A DNA stretch of 64,000 nt, taken from Melastoma dodecandrum (Eukaryota; Streptophyta; Magnoliopsida; Myrtales; Melastomataceae). The stretch is taken from the NCBI GenBank assembly GCA_029817715.1, contig JARUPY010000371.1, forward strand, positions 186,001 to 250,000, in the 5' to 3' direction. The notes under the pieces are model-generated. The model saw only the letters and a program-made list of their open reading frames with translations. It ran no database searches and was not told where the DNA came from. Position 1 is the stretch's first letter. Every line of letters starts with the position of its first letter. Made by a program: the position numbers and the translations under genes. Below, in pieces: positions 38,333 to 50,315 of the stretch.

Positions 38333-39693
38333 TTGAGCACCCTCGATATCATTCGCAAGCTGCGCGCGACGAACTCCAAGAAGGACAAGGAGCAGATTCT
38401 CATCGGCGCCTTCATGTCCGGGCATCGTGAGTTCTTCCACCTCGCCAAGTTCGCTCTCGATCCGATGATCACCTTCGGCGTCAAGAAGGCACCTGAGGTT
38501 CTTGTCGACGACCCCCGATTCTCGGCCGACGTTTGGCTACGCCGACTTCCTTGCGCTGACGTCGAAGCTCCAGAAGCGCGAGCTGACCGGCCATGCGGCG
38601 CGAGATGCGATCCGCGACGCGGCAGGCGCGGGCCGACACCGCGACATGGAACGAGGTCTATCGTCCGGTTCTCCTGAAGGACCTCCAGTGTGGCGTCGAC
38701 ACGACCTTCAACAAGGTCTTGAAGATGCTCTCGGACACGAACGACGACGCAGCGGCCTACATGATCCCGGTCTTCGGCGTCCAGCTCGCGCGCGATGGTG
38801 CTGATCCCGCACATGCCAAGAAGCTCGTTGGTCGCAAGTACGTCGACTTCAAGCTCGACGGCATGCGGCTGGCGACGATCCTCAACAAGGAGGAGGGCAC
38901 CGTCACGCAGTGGACGCGAAACGGCCATCCCAACGAGAACTTCGGCGCCTTGACTGCATCTCTGGCGAAGCTCCTGCCGCACATCCCGTGCTCGCTGGTG
39001 CTCGACGGCGAAGTGGTATCGGCGACGTTTCAGGCCCTGATGAAGGTGGCGCGCAAGCAGGGGGCCGATACGTCGGATGCCAACTATGCGCTGTTCGACA
39101 TCGTGCCGCTCGATGACTTCTTGAAGGGCGACTGCAAGATCAGCCAGCGCGAACGCCACCTCAACCTCTGCCAGTTCCAGGAGTCCGGTCTTCTCAGCGC
39201 GGTCTCCGGTGGCACGGTCTACGTGATGCCGAAGCAGGAGATCGACCTCGACACGCCGGAAGGCCAGCAGGCGCTTCAGGAGCTTCGCGAAGAGGCTCGT
39301 GAGAAGGGCTTCGAGGGCGTGATGGTGAAGGACCCCGAGGCTGGCTACAAGAACAAGAAGTGGGACGCATGGCTGAAGATCAAGCCGACGATCACCGTCG
39401 ATCTTGAGATCGTTGAGGTCGTGGAAGGCGAGGGCCGTCTCGCAGGCAAGATGGGCGCGATCATCTGCCGTGGCGAAGAGGACGGCAAGCAGATCGAGGT
39501 GAGCGTCGGCGGCGGCTTCTCCGATGACGATCGCACGGTGATGTTCGAGAGGCCGCAGGACTTCGTCGGCCAGATCGTCGAGATCATCGCTGATGCGGTG
39601 TCAAAGAGCGACGACAAGGAAATGTACAGCCTGCGCTTCCCTCGCTTCGAGCGGTTCCGCAGCGCAGACCGTGTCCCTGGTGTGAAGGACTAG
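38333..39693 (+). CDS. ATP-dependent DNA ligase, T4 gp30 type (two frame breaks)
   Basis: Seals nicks in phage DNA using ATP. Motif I is DFKLDG (about residue 172, catalytic Lys), followed by a motif III-like NYALFDI, motif IV EGVMVKDP and motif V WLKIKP, then an OB-fold. The N-terminal helical domain (KEQILIGAFMSGHREFFHLA, LTGHAARDAI, YRPVLLKDLQCG) matches T4 gp30. It is spread over three frames, with breaks near 38530 and 38615; all parts are conserved, so sequence error is likely. TTG start with AAAGGAGA four bases upstream. Its stop overlaps the convergent tail gene. Confidence 0.93.
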
Positions 39694-40439
39694 CTCGACG
39701 ATCCCGTGGCGCCGGTTGCTCCCGTGGCGCCGGTTGCCCCGGATGACGGCGCGGAGGTGCCCGTGGGTCCGGTCGGAGCGGTCGGGTAGACCCAGCTCGA
39801 ATCCGCCGTGAAGTCGATCGTCTGACCTGCGGCGTATTCGTTCTTTAGCGTGCGACCGCAGAAGATGATCATCGAGCGGAAGGCGGCAGCCGTCTTCGCA
39901 AAGTCGATGACGGTCGGCGCATCCATCCTGTTGACGGTGTTGTTCGTCGAAATCCAAACGAAATCACTGTTTGGATCGGCCCAGCGATAGTTTCCGGCAG
40001 CTCCCTTTCCGATGGAGACCGCCATGAAGGCGAGCTGTGCCGCACCAAGAATGTTGTCGATGCTACCAGAATCGTTCTGGTAGTTGACGCCATTATAGTT
40101 GAAGCCGCCATAGAGGCGACGATCTCGCTCAGCGTCGATTTGCACAGGGACCGTGACGGGAAGGTTGGTAGGCTGAGTCGCGCTTAGGCCGACCAACGTC
40201 GGGTCACCAAGCTCGGTGACCACTTGCGGAAACCCCGTCGTCATCGAATACCATGTCTCGCCGCGATTGTCGGCGACATAAGTCCAAACACCGTTTGCGA
40301 AAACGGATGCCTTGCCCGTCACATATTTTGACGGAGACAACATTGTCGAGTTCGGCGGAAGACTTGAATCGTCCGTCGTCACCGCACCGATGTATAATCC
40401 AGTTGCGGGGTCGTATGTGTAAGCGAGAACCATGGTCAT
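39690..40439 (-). CDS. Tail-fibre accessory protein with DUF4376 domain, copy 2
   Basis: 249 residues. ATG 40439 with AGGGA upstream. N-terminal strand region with ASVFANGVWTYVADNRGETWY, a motif of tail-fibre assembly/attachment proteins, then a DUF4376 domain (QIDAERDRRLYGGFNYN, NILGAAQLAFMAV, FVWISTNN, SMIIFCGRTLKN). Ends in a short GATGATGATG tail. A close paralogue of the next gene. Confidence 0.85.
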   Translation of the reverse strand: MTMVLAYTYDPATGLYIGAVTTDDSSLPPNSTMLSPSKYVTGKASVFANGVWTYVADNRGETWYSMTTGFPQVVTELGDPTLVGLSATQPTNLPVTVPVQIDAERDRRLYGGFNYNGVNYQNDSGSIDNILGAAQLAFMAVSIGKGAAGNYRWADPNSDFVWISTNNTVNRMDAPTVIDFAKTAAAFRSMIIFCGRTLKNEYAAGQTIDFTADSSWVYPTAPTGPTGTSAPSSGATGATGATGATGSSS

Positions 40440-40455
40440 AATGTTTTCCCTGAAA

Positions 40456-41241
40456 TCAGCTTGACGAGCCGGTAGGGCCGGTTGCCCCAGTGGTGGTAGA
40501 CGAAGACGAGGTCCAGCTTGCGTCTGCGGTGACGTTGACCGTCTGTCCTGCTGCGGCTGCATTCTTCAACTGCCTGCCGCAGAAGATGATCAGCGACCGG
40601 TAGGCAGCGGCGGCCTTCGCGAAGGCGATGACAGTCGGCGCATCCATCTGATGCACTGAGTTATCTGTCGCAATCCACACGAAGTCGTTGTTTGGGTCGG
40701 ACCAACGATAGTTCCCAGCAGCGCCGTTGCCGGTCGAGACTGCCATGAAGGCGAGCTGCGCCGCACCGAGGATGTTGGCAATGCTATCGGCGTCATTCTG
40801 ATAGACGACGCTGTTGTAGGTGAAACCTGCAATAAGGCGACGATCCCGCTCGTTGTCGATCTGGGTAGAGATCGGCAGCGACGGAGCGCCTAAGACCGGC
40901 GTCGGCGTAGGAGCTGGAGGTGATGGCTGCGCCGACACGACAGGAGCCGTCTGAGATAGACCCTGGACCGCAGCAGCACCGACCGCCGAGATGACGACCA
41001 ATGTGCCGTCGCTGCGATACCATGTCTCGCCACGATGGTCGGCGACCAATGACCAAGAGCCATTGGTAAAGACCGCTGCTTCACCTTTTGGTACTGTCGG
41101 GGGAGATATGGCAGTGGAGTTCGCCGGATAGAGCCATGTACCATCCAATGGCGACTCGTTCGCAGTCGATGTGCCCGTGAAAACGCAGTCCTGATTTGGA
41201 TCGTAGTTGTAACAGGTGGGTGCTGAAACTTCTGTGGTCAT
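40456..41241 (-). CDS. Tail-fibre accessory protein with DUF4376 domain, copy 1
   Basis: 261 residues. AAGGA before the ATG. Same plan as the gene at 39690: AAVFTNGSWSLVADHRGETWY, then a Pro-rich linker, then DUF4376 (QIDNERDRRLIAGFTYN, SLIIFCGRQLKN). It follows the giant fibre by seven bases. Probably fibre assembly or a tip-associated protein. Confidence 0.85.
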   Translation of the reverse strand: MTTEVSAPTCYNYDPNQDCVFTGTSTANESPLDGTWLYPANSTAISPPTVPKGEAAVFTNGSWSLVADHRGETWYRSDGTLVVISAVGAAAVQGLSQTAPVVSAQPSPPAPTPTPVLGAPSLPISTQIDNERDRRLIAGFTYNSVVYQNDADSIANILGAAQLAFMAVSTGNGAAGNYRWSDPNNDFVWIATDNSVHQMDAPTVIAFAKAAAAYRSLIIFCGRQLKNAAAAGQTVNVTADASWTSSSSTTTGATGPTGSSS

Positions 41242-41247
41242 TTGTCC

Positions 41248-44200
41248 TTAGTATTTAATGACGGTAAGAACTGCGTAGTTTCTCGGATTGGTTTCGGGAC
41301 CGCCCGCCGCGTATATACCTATTCCAGTAGCGGCTGCCGAATTGTAGCAGCCGGTGCCAGAAGCGCCAACATTGATGCCGTTGCCATTGTTGGCGACGAC
41401 GACATCACCGTTGAAGCGGCTGGCAGAGTAGGTACCCTGCGCCGGATATCCAACCTGACTAGTGGTGGCCGTGTTGGTTACGTGAGCGTGCCCAGGATCA
41501 TTGAGCGCGTGGTTGTGGCCAGGATCGTACACGCTGTGAGCATGGCTTCCATACTGGTCAACCTGATAGCTGGCGAAGCCTCGGTTAGACGTCGTGTCGA
41601 GACCACGCCCGTTATCCCAGCCGCGCAAGAACGCGCCACGGAAGTCCGGCAGGTTGAAGGTGGTCGATCCGTCTCCCGCGCCCCAAGTCGTGCCGATGCG
41701 GTTGTACAGCGCCGCGTAGGTCGTGCGAGACACGGCGCTGCCATTGCAGACCAGCCAACCAGCCGGGGGCGTCGAGGCCGCGCAGTGCTTGATGTCTCCG
41801 GGCTGCGCGCCGTTGCCTGCGGCCACGACGTTCTGAACGTAAGCCGTCGTCGCGAGATATCCCGAGTTGTCGGTCGCAGCCTGGGTCGTCGCGGTCATGC
41901 CGTTCGCAAGACCGCCTGCGCCGACGTTGGCTGCGGGAACAACGCCCTGTGCGAGCGTGCCGCCGCTCCAGTACCAGTTCCAGCCGTTGTTCGCCGTGTT
42001 GTAGAAGCCTACCGTGTCTCCGCTGACCATGAGCGTGGCGTGACCGTTGAAGTGCAGGCCGCTCCAGCCATTCTTAGACCCGTTGATCGAGAACGCGCCG
42101 TATGTGCCGAGCGTCGATCCAGCACCCTGGATGTAGCTCGCTATCGAGAGCACACCGCCAATGCTCGTCGTTCCCCCACCTGCGCAAATGTTCGTGCTTG
42201 TGTTCGAGGCTTGGTTGATCCACAAAGTATTGCCATTTGCACTGCCGCTAAAAGCTTCGATGTGGGCGTTACCGTCATTCCACAGGTTCAGCACGTTGCC
42301 CGCGTAACTCGCACTATTCGTCGGCAGGACGATGCCGGTGTTTCTGGAGCCGGAGTTAGTCGTGATCAGGCCGCCGACCGTAAGGTTTCCAGGATTGTAG
42401 TCGACACGACCGGCGCCTGCGTTGTAGCTCGTGCCGTTACTCATTACGAACTTGCCGCCAAGGAAGGTGTACAGCGTACTGTCACCACTGCACTGGCAGA
42501 TCGGAATCCAATGGGCTGGTACAGCTATGCTGGCCGACTGATAGGCCGTGATCGCGAAGTTGCCCGAAAGGCTCGCATTGGAGCTTCCAACCGGAGGGAT
42601 ATAGTACAGGCATTCCCAGCTATTGAGCAGGACACCGGACGCCGTTGCATTTCGTGCGGGAGCACCACCATATACTGCAATCGCGGTGCCGTTTGCCGGT
42701 TGGCTGATGTCGAAGTAGCCGTTCGTGCTCGTCAGAGCATTTGAGCCCATGTTCATGGCGATGAACCGCTGCGTCCAGCTCACGGAATTGCCGGAGATCG
42801 TGACCGTGCCGCCGCCAGTCGTGAGGAAGGTCATACGAGCGCCCAGCGTCAGCGGCGCGTTGGCCGTGGTGCCTGATGAGAACGTCGGTTCGAAGGCGAA
42901 GTTAGTCGGCGGAAGGATACTCAGCGCGCTAGCACTTCCCGTAAGCCACGTCGCTCCCGCGTACGTCGTACGGAAGTTGATGCTGGGCGCACTGATGTAC
43001 ATACCAGCGCAAGTGTCCGCTGCGAGGTGGAAGCCGGAGTCGTTAAAGATCGAGGCAGAATAACTGCCCGTCGTGAAGGTGACAGACGGTGTCTGCCCGG
43101 AAGCAACGGAGACCAGGGCGCCACCATTGAGCGTCGCCAATCCCGATGCCGTCAACGATCCAACGATATTCGTGCTGCTGTTGATCGTGGAAGTACCACC
43201 GGCTGGCGCAAAGCACGCCGACTGTGTGAACACATTGGTCGTAGTGGCCTCGCCGAGATAGATGCCTCCGCCACCGCCGCCGCGTTGATTGACGATCCAC
43301 GATGCGCCGTCACCAGCATTGCGGTTCCAGCCCATGAACATGCCTTGGTTGACGATACTTCCAATCGTTCCGAGGTATGTTGCACCGGGAGAGATGGTGA
43401 CGACGCTGGAGAACGAGACCGGAATATTAAAGGCCGCCGAGCCAAGTGAATTCCAACCGCTACGCGGGCCAACCGTAAGCCAGTTGCTCCCAAGCGTGTT
43501 CGCGTCGTTGATTGCGCGGAAGTACAAATAATTGGAAGAAGCATAGGTATCCCACACGCCTGAATCCGCAGCCGCACCTGTATTCTTCAGCGCAAGGCTG
43601 GGGAGCACGGATGCGGCGAGGAATCCTGCGCTTCCAGCGGTCTGGGCTTGGGTCGAGATCACCTGTCCAGAGAACGTTGCCGCCGTACCAGTAATTGCAC
43701 CGGCAACACTCAACGTGCTCGCCAGAGATGCCGGGGACGACAGCGCAAACGCAGACGAATTCATCGTCAGGTAGGGTGCACCCGTCGCACCAGAGAATGT
43801 CATCGTCGAGGTGGCGCGATTAATCGTCAGCGGATTACTGAGGAAGGTACCGTCATCTGCGAAGTTGCTCAGGAACCAATTCGACCCTGCGTTGACGCAG
43901 AAGTCGATCTTTGCTCCGTTCGCAACAGCCGCCGAGGTCGACGTCGACAACGTGACAGTTGTGCTTGTGATGCTTGCGACTGTCGTGCCAATAGGTATAC
44001 CCGTGCCATAAACGTACTGGAACGGCGCAATACCCGTGGTGCTCGCGAAAGTGAGTGTATTGCCCGCCGCCGACTGAGCTGCGCTTGTGAACATTGATAC
44101 GAAAGCGGTCTCAACCGAACTATCGGTGCCTATGTTCCAGCGACTGAGGCCGCCAGAGTTGAACACGATACTTCTATAGTAATTGGCAGAGGAGTTCAGA

Positions 44201-47200
44201 TAGATGCTCTGAGCCAGCGCCGCCGTGCCGCTGCCGATGGACAGAGAACCATTTCCGATGATGGCGTATGTCGAAGCGCCACCGCTCGCCTGGACGTACA
44301 GGTTTCCATTGGTGCGAACGGCCATGTTATTGCCGTCATGGTACCAGCCTGTGGTCACGTAGGGACCGATCTGAACCGTCGATCCGTTGTTTGCGGTCGG
44401 CAGGTTGATCGTCGATCCAATCGTGAGAATGCCGGTCGTGGAGACGGTCGTGAAGGCTGCCGTGCTCGGCGTGGTCACACCGATCGCCGTATTATCGAGG
44501 CCACCAGTCGCGATGATCTTGCCGTTCATCGTGAACGACGGGCCGTACCAATTCGTGGCCCCGACCGTGTAGCCGCTACGGCCAACTGAGAAGATCGGGT
44601 TTGCCTGCGTGTAGACGTCATTGACGAAACGGGCAGACAGACTGCCGTCAGTCGGAGACACGAACAGGTCAGTAATCTTCTGGTCTTGTGGCCCCGAAGT
44701 CGTCTTCCAATAGCTTACCGCTGCACCACTATTGATCACGCCGACATTCAAGAAGCCAGCGTTGGCCTGCGTGTTCGCGCCGATGATCGTGCCGTCGATT
44801 GATCCCCCGGTGATCGTCGCGCTTGCGGTTCGCAGGCTACCGACTGCCGCTAGATTGGTGACGTTGAGCGTACCAGCGGTAGCAGCCGCGAGCGTTGTCG
44901 AACCCGTGACCGTCAGAGAGTTCAGAGTAGCGAGACCCGTCGTCGACAGGGTCGTCGCTGCGATCGTCGAAGGCGTCTTGGAGCCGATCGGTGAATTGTC
45001 GATCGTCGTTCCGGTGACCGAGCCGCCCGTCAGGCTCGCCGTCGTGATGTTGACGTTGGTGAGCGTCGCTGTGCCAGAGACCGTGATATTGGAGAACGCG
45101 CCAGTGCTGGGCGTGGTCGAGCCGATCGGCGTGTTGTCGATAGACCCGCCAGTGATGGCAGCAGCAGCGGTCGAGAGGCTTGCGAGATTGGCCGCGCCCG
45201 AGGTGGTGAGCGTCGTGAAGCTGCCCGTGCTCGGCGTGTGTGAGAGCCTACCGGCATGTTGTCGACGGAGCCGCCTGTAAGTGTCGCGGCTGCCGAGGAG
45301 AGGGTAGCGAAGGTCGCGGCTGCGGACGTCGACAGGGTCGTGAACTTCGCCGAGGCAGGCGTCGTCGAACCAATTTGCGTGTTGTCGATGGAGCCGCCAG
45401 TGATCGCGGCATTTGCGGTCGACAGGGTGGCGAGCGTCGCTGTACCAGTCGAAGAAAGTGTCGTGAACGTTGCCGCATTCGGCGTCGCCGCGCCGATCTG
45501 CATATTGTTGATGCCGTTTGCCGTGATCTGCCCGACGAGGGTCGTGCCTACATAGAAGCTGTGGGCAGAATTAGAGACGTAATCCAGGCTGCTGGTGCTT
45601 GCACCGAAGCCGATGCTAGTTCCGCTACCTCCCCTGCTGGCGTAGAGTACGATCTTGCTGGGTGATCCGGCCGTGCCGTACGTAGAGCCAAAGCCGAGCG
45701 TCGAGAGTGCCGTCGCACCGGTCACGCTGAGCGTTCCGGAGACGGTCGCGGTCGACGCCGATACACCGCCATTGAACGTTGCGGTGCCTGATGCCGTCAG
45801 CGTGTTGAACGAAGCCGCACCGGATGTCGTCTGGCTGGACAGCGTGGTCGGCTGCACGATCGAGACGCCACCAGCGGTGACGACAACGACAGATGCCGAT
45901 CCCACGCCAAGCTCGACGTCGGGAAGACCTGCGGTCGTCGCGCTACCGAACTGGACGAAGCCGCCCGGCGTCGAGTCGACGTTGCGATAGATGCGCGCGT
46001 ACGCGGTCGTCCAGTCCGCCGTGGTCGCCTGAGACGAGAAGCGATTGTAGTCGAAGCGGATGGTGTCGACGTTCTGGGTCGGAAGACCAGCCGAGAAGAC
46101 TGTAGCGTTGAAGCTCGGGTTGCTCGCAAGAGCAGTCGACGAGTAGACGGACATTCCGCCGTTTGCCGTCAGCGACCCGCTGTGCGTGGTCGATCCGGTG
46201 ACCACCAGGGTGCCGGAGATCGTCGCATTGGTTGCGGAGACCACGCCGAGGGTCGTTCCGCCCGTGACCGTGAGCGTGCCTGAGAGTGTCGCATTGGTCG
46301 TCGACAGGCCGCCGCTGAGCGTGGAAGCTCCGGTGACGCCAAGGGCGCCAGAGAACGAGCCCGTCGTTGCATTCAGAGCAGCGAGGACCGTCTGCCCCAT
46401 CACATTCAGGGTGCTGGAGAGGCTGGTCGCTCCCGTGACGTTGATGCCGCCGCCAAACGATGCGTTTGTCGTGCTCAAGCCGCCAACGAGGGACGCAAGG
46501 CCGATGACGTTGAGCCCGCCAGAAACGACGGCGCCGCTGCTCACCGACAGCGATCCGGTTACCGACGTCGGGACGGTGAGCTGGATCGCGCTTGGGCTGT
46601 AGGTGATGACGTCGGTGCCAGAGACCGAGTCCGCGAGACGATTGATGCCGTTGGAGCGATAGAAGGACGCGTTCCCGTTGCCGTTCTCGTCAACCGCGAC
46701 GTAGCCCGAGGCGGAAGTGAGCGAGCCGGTGACGGCGAGACCACCAGAGAGCGTCGTCGCGCCCGTGACTGCCAGCGTGCCTGAGAAGGTGCCGGACGTC
46801 GCGGAGAGGGACTTGATTGAGGTCGAGCCCGAGATCGTCAGCGAGGACGCAGCGAGCGCACCGGAGATCGTCGTCGGAACGGAGATCGAGAGCGCAGTCG
46901 GCAGATCGCCGGAGCGTGTCAGGACAAGCGCGCTGTTGCCGGTGTTCAGCGAGTCCGCCGAAGCGTAGATGCTGAAGCTGCCGGAGTTGTCGACGTAGAC
47001 CGTCCAAATGTTCTGATCGGTGTGGCCGGTCGCCGCTTGCAGGGCGAGTGTCGGCTGCGAACCTTGGATGATCGGCGTCTGCTCGAAGGTGTGATGACCC
47101 GTCCATACCGGGCTGATGCTCTGATCGAGAGCGGGAGCCGCGTCGGCACGCATGACCGTGGTCGACGTGCCAGCAACCGGGAGGAGACCGACGAGTGCGG

Positions 47201-50200
47201 TCGGAGCTGCGAGGTCGCCGCTGATCGACTCGGTGATGGCGCGAGTGACGAAGGCGGTCGTCGCGACCTGAGTGTCGTTCGCGCCGTCGCTCGGTGTCGC
47301 AGCCTGGACGATGCCGGAGAAAGTTGCCGTCGTGCCAGTCAGGTTTCCAGCGACCGTTGCAGTCGTGGTCGTGAGGCCACCCGAGAAGGTCGCCAAGCCC
47401 GCGAAGGTCGTGGTCGAGCCAAACGATGCCGTAGCGTTGAAATTTGCATTGCCGTTGGCGGTGAAAGCCGCCGTCAGCGCGCCGCCATTGAAGGTCGCGA
47501 GACCAGCCGCCGATAGTGACGAGGAGAACGTGCCGATCGTCGCGGTGAGGCCGCCGTTGAACGTCGCGCCGCCATTGACGGTCAGCGTCGTCGAGATCGT
47601 TGCCGACGTCGTGGTGATGCCGCCCGCGAAGGTGGCAGAGCCGCCGATCGAGAGATTGCCAGAGAGCTGTCCGGTCGTGGCGCTGTAGCCAGCCGGGAAG
47701 TTGGCCATGGCGTTGAACGTCGTCACACCAAGGATCGAGAGCGTGCCCGTGACCGACGTCGCGAGAGCGTTCAGGGTGATCGAGGAGATGCCGACGCCCG
47801 AGCGGACGATCGTCAGAGCTGCCGCAGACGATGATCCGTCATCCTTCGTGGCGACGATCTGGAGCTGGCCGTTCGTCGTGGTCGAGATCGACCACAGCTT
47901 CTGGTCAGCCGCCGCACCCGTGTTCTTGTAGGTGGTCGCTGCGGTGCCAGCGTTTGTGACAGTCAGCGCAGTCGCGGTCATCGTCGCGGGTGTTGTTCCC
48001 CCGATCACCACATTGTCGATCGTGCCACCGGCAATCGCGACGTTCGAAGAGGAGAGGCTCGCGAGAGTCGCAAGACCGCTTGTCGTCAGGGTGCTGAGGG
48101 CCGTCGATCCAGCGACAGAGACGTTCGCGCTGAAGACGCCAGACGTCGATGAAAGGCCGTTGTTGAACGTCGCAATCGCGCCCACCGTGAGCGTCGAGGA
48201 GAACGATCCTGTTGTGGCTGTCAGGCCTGCGTTGAACGTCGCGCGGTCGCCGAAGGTCGTCGTCGAGGAGAAGGCGCCAGTGGTCGCAGTGAGGCCGCCC
48301 GAGAAGCTAGCTGCGCCCGTGACTGCGAGGGTCGACGAGAAGGTTCCCGAAGTCGAGGAGAGCCCCGACGAGAATGAGGCAGAGGTGAAGGTCGATGCGC
48401 CGGTCGCCGTCAGCGCAGCAATCGTCGCCGAGGAAAGCGTCGCAAGACCCGACACCGACAGGGTCGAGCTGAAGGAGCCGGTCGTAGCCGTCATGCCAGC
48501 GTTGAAGGCGGCAGCGGCCTTGAACGTTGACGTGCCGTTGACCGTGAGAGTCGAGGAGAACGATCCCGTGGTGCTTGTGATGCCGCCATTGAAGGTCGCG
48601 GCGCCGCTTGCGGTGATCGAGTTGGTCGCGATGCCAGCGTTGAAGGTTGCCAGCCCGCCGAATGTCGAAGATGACGAGAAGGTGCCGGTCGTTGCGGTTA
48701 ATCCGCCGTTGAACGCAGCAGTCGAGGTCGCGGCGATCGGCGCCGAGATCGAAATCGTACCAGAGCGCTGGAAGGAGAGCGGGGTGCTGGTTACGGTGTT
48801 CGTGTCGTCGAGAGCCTGGACGGCAAGGTTGCCGCTTCCATCGACCGTCAAACGCCAAGCCTTTGCATTCGGAGCATTGCCGGTGGCGTTCAGCTTGAGG
48901 ATCGGGGAGACCGCGCTCGCCAGGATCGGCGTCGTGAAGGTGTGATTGCCGGTCCAGGTCGGGCTGATCCCGACGTTGAGAGCGGGAGCTGCGTCCGAGC
49001 GCATGAAGGTCGCGGCCGTGCCGGTGACCGTCGTGAGGCCGATCTGAGCCGAGGGGTTGGCCTGCGCAGCGACGAAAGCGTTCGTCACGAAGCCGGTCGT
49101 GGCGACCTGCGTCGTGGACGTGCCCGCAGCCGCCGTAGGAGCGCTCAGGAGGCCCGAGAAGGCGCCCGTGGTGCTGGTGATACCGGCGTCGAACTTCGCC
49201 GCTCCAGTGACCTCCAGCGTCGCGCTATTCGAGATGAGGACGTTGCCTGCGAGGGTCGTCGTGTTGTTGGCGGCGAACGCGCCGGTGACCGTCGCCGAGC
49301 CAGCGAAGGTCGCCGACCCGGAGATCGAGAGAGCGGGGACCGAGACGGGCGTATTGAAGGCGACACCGGTTGCCGCCGCGCCGCTGCGGCTGGCGATCAT
49401 GAAGGTGTTGAGCGTCTTGCCGTCGTCGCTGCGGAAGCGGAACAGCATGTTGCCGTTCGCGTCCGGGACGATGTCCGAGCCGGTCTGGTTTGCCGGGGCC
49501 GCCGAGTTGTAGAGCTGGTAGTTCAGCGCCGTGACGGACGCGGGGATCGAGGCACCGATGGTCGTGCCGTCGATAGCACCGCCTTCGATGATAGCCTTCG
49601 TCGCCGTGATCAGCGTCGTGACGATCGTAGACGGATTGCTGGAGCCGATTGCGACGCCATCCAGCGTGCCGCCTGTGATCTCGACGTCGCTCTGGTCGAA
49701 CGTCGTGCCGCCAGAGCTGTTGCTGCCGGTGCCATCAGCTCCCTGGAGACCGCGCGGACCGGTCGGACCGACGATGTTGCCAACGTCGGTGAAGCCGTTC
49801 ATGGTCGTGGCGCCAGCAGGCGTGCTGAGCCCGTTGAAGGTCCAGAGATGCCCCGTGTCGGCCGTGATGTACGAGTCGCCGTTTCTGCGCGCCGCTCGTC
49901 GGCAGGTAGAACTTGTTGGTGATCGTCGCGAGGATGCGGAAGCTCTGGCCGGACAGACCGGTCGGTCCGGTCGCGCCCGTGGGGCCGATGCCGCCCGTCG
50001 CGCCCGTGGGGCCGATGCCACCAATCGGGCCCTGGGAGCCGGTAGGGCCAATCTGACCCGTGGGACCGATGCCTCCCGTTGCACCCGTGGGGCCGATGCC
50101 GCCAGTCGGCCCGACGCCACCCGTCGCTCCGGTCCGCCCGGTCGGGCCGATGACGCCTTGGGCTCCGTTCGCACCCTGCGGTCCCGTGGGACCAGGAGCG

Positions 50201-50268
50201 CCTGTGGGCCCAGTCGGCCCACCAATAGGCATGCGGTCGCCAAACAGGTTGGTCAAAGAATTTGTCAC
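41248..50268 (-). CDS. Giant tail fibre, about 3,000 aa (two frame breaks)
   Basis: GTG start with AGAGGG. Order: a short head, a collagen-like stretch of Gly-Pro-Thr/Gly-Ala-Thr triplets (about residues 18-90), then dozens of imperfect repeats of the type [18 protein letters not shown], interspersed with segments such as [13 protein letters not shown] and [12 protein letters not shown], and finally a phage tail-collar domain ([54 protein letters not shown]). Breaks near 49890 and 45237 split it into three ORFs. The repeats probably form a long trimeric shaft and the end binds the host or a chaperone. Confidence 0.88.
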
Positions 50269-50303
50269 AATTTCCCTCTGAAACTTACAGTCGTATCAGA
50301 GGG

Positions 50304-50311
50304 TATTTATT
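50304..50311 (-). promoter_or_regulatory. Late-type promoter box AATAAATA
   Basis: On the minus strand, 35 bases before the GTG of the giant fibre; here a real leader with a ribosome-binding site follows. Confidence 0.55.
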
Positions 50312-50315
50312 GATG

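Noticed and set aside
41242..42744. A 500-codon plus-strand ORF
   Set aside because: Lies wholly antisense to the collar-domain end of the giant tail fibre and has an Arg/Val/Ala-rich shadow composition.
47932..48945. A 337-codon plus-strand ORF, with others at 43648, 44732, 48942 and 49531
   Set aside because: All antisense to the repetitive tail fibre; repeats keep the reverse frames open.
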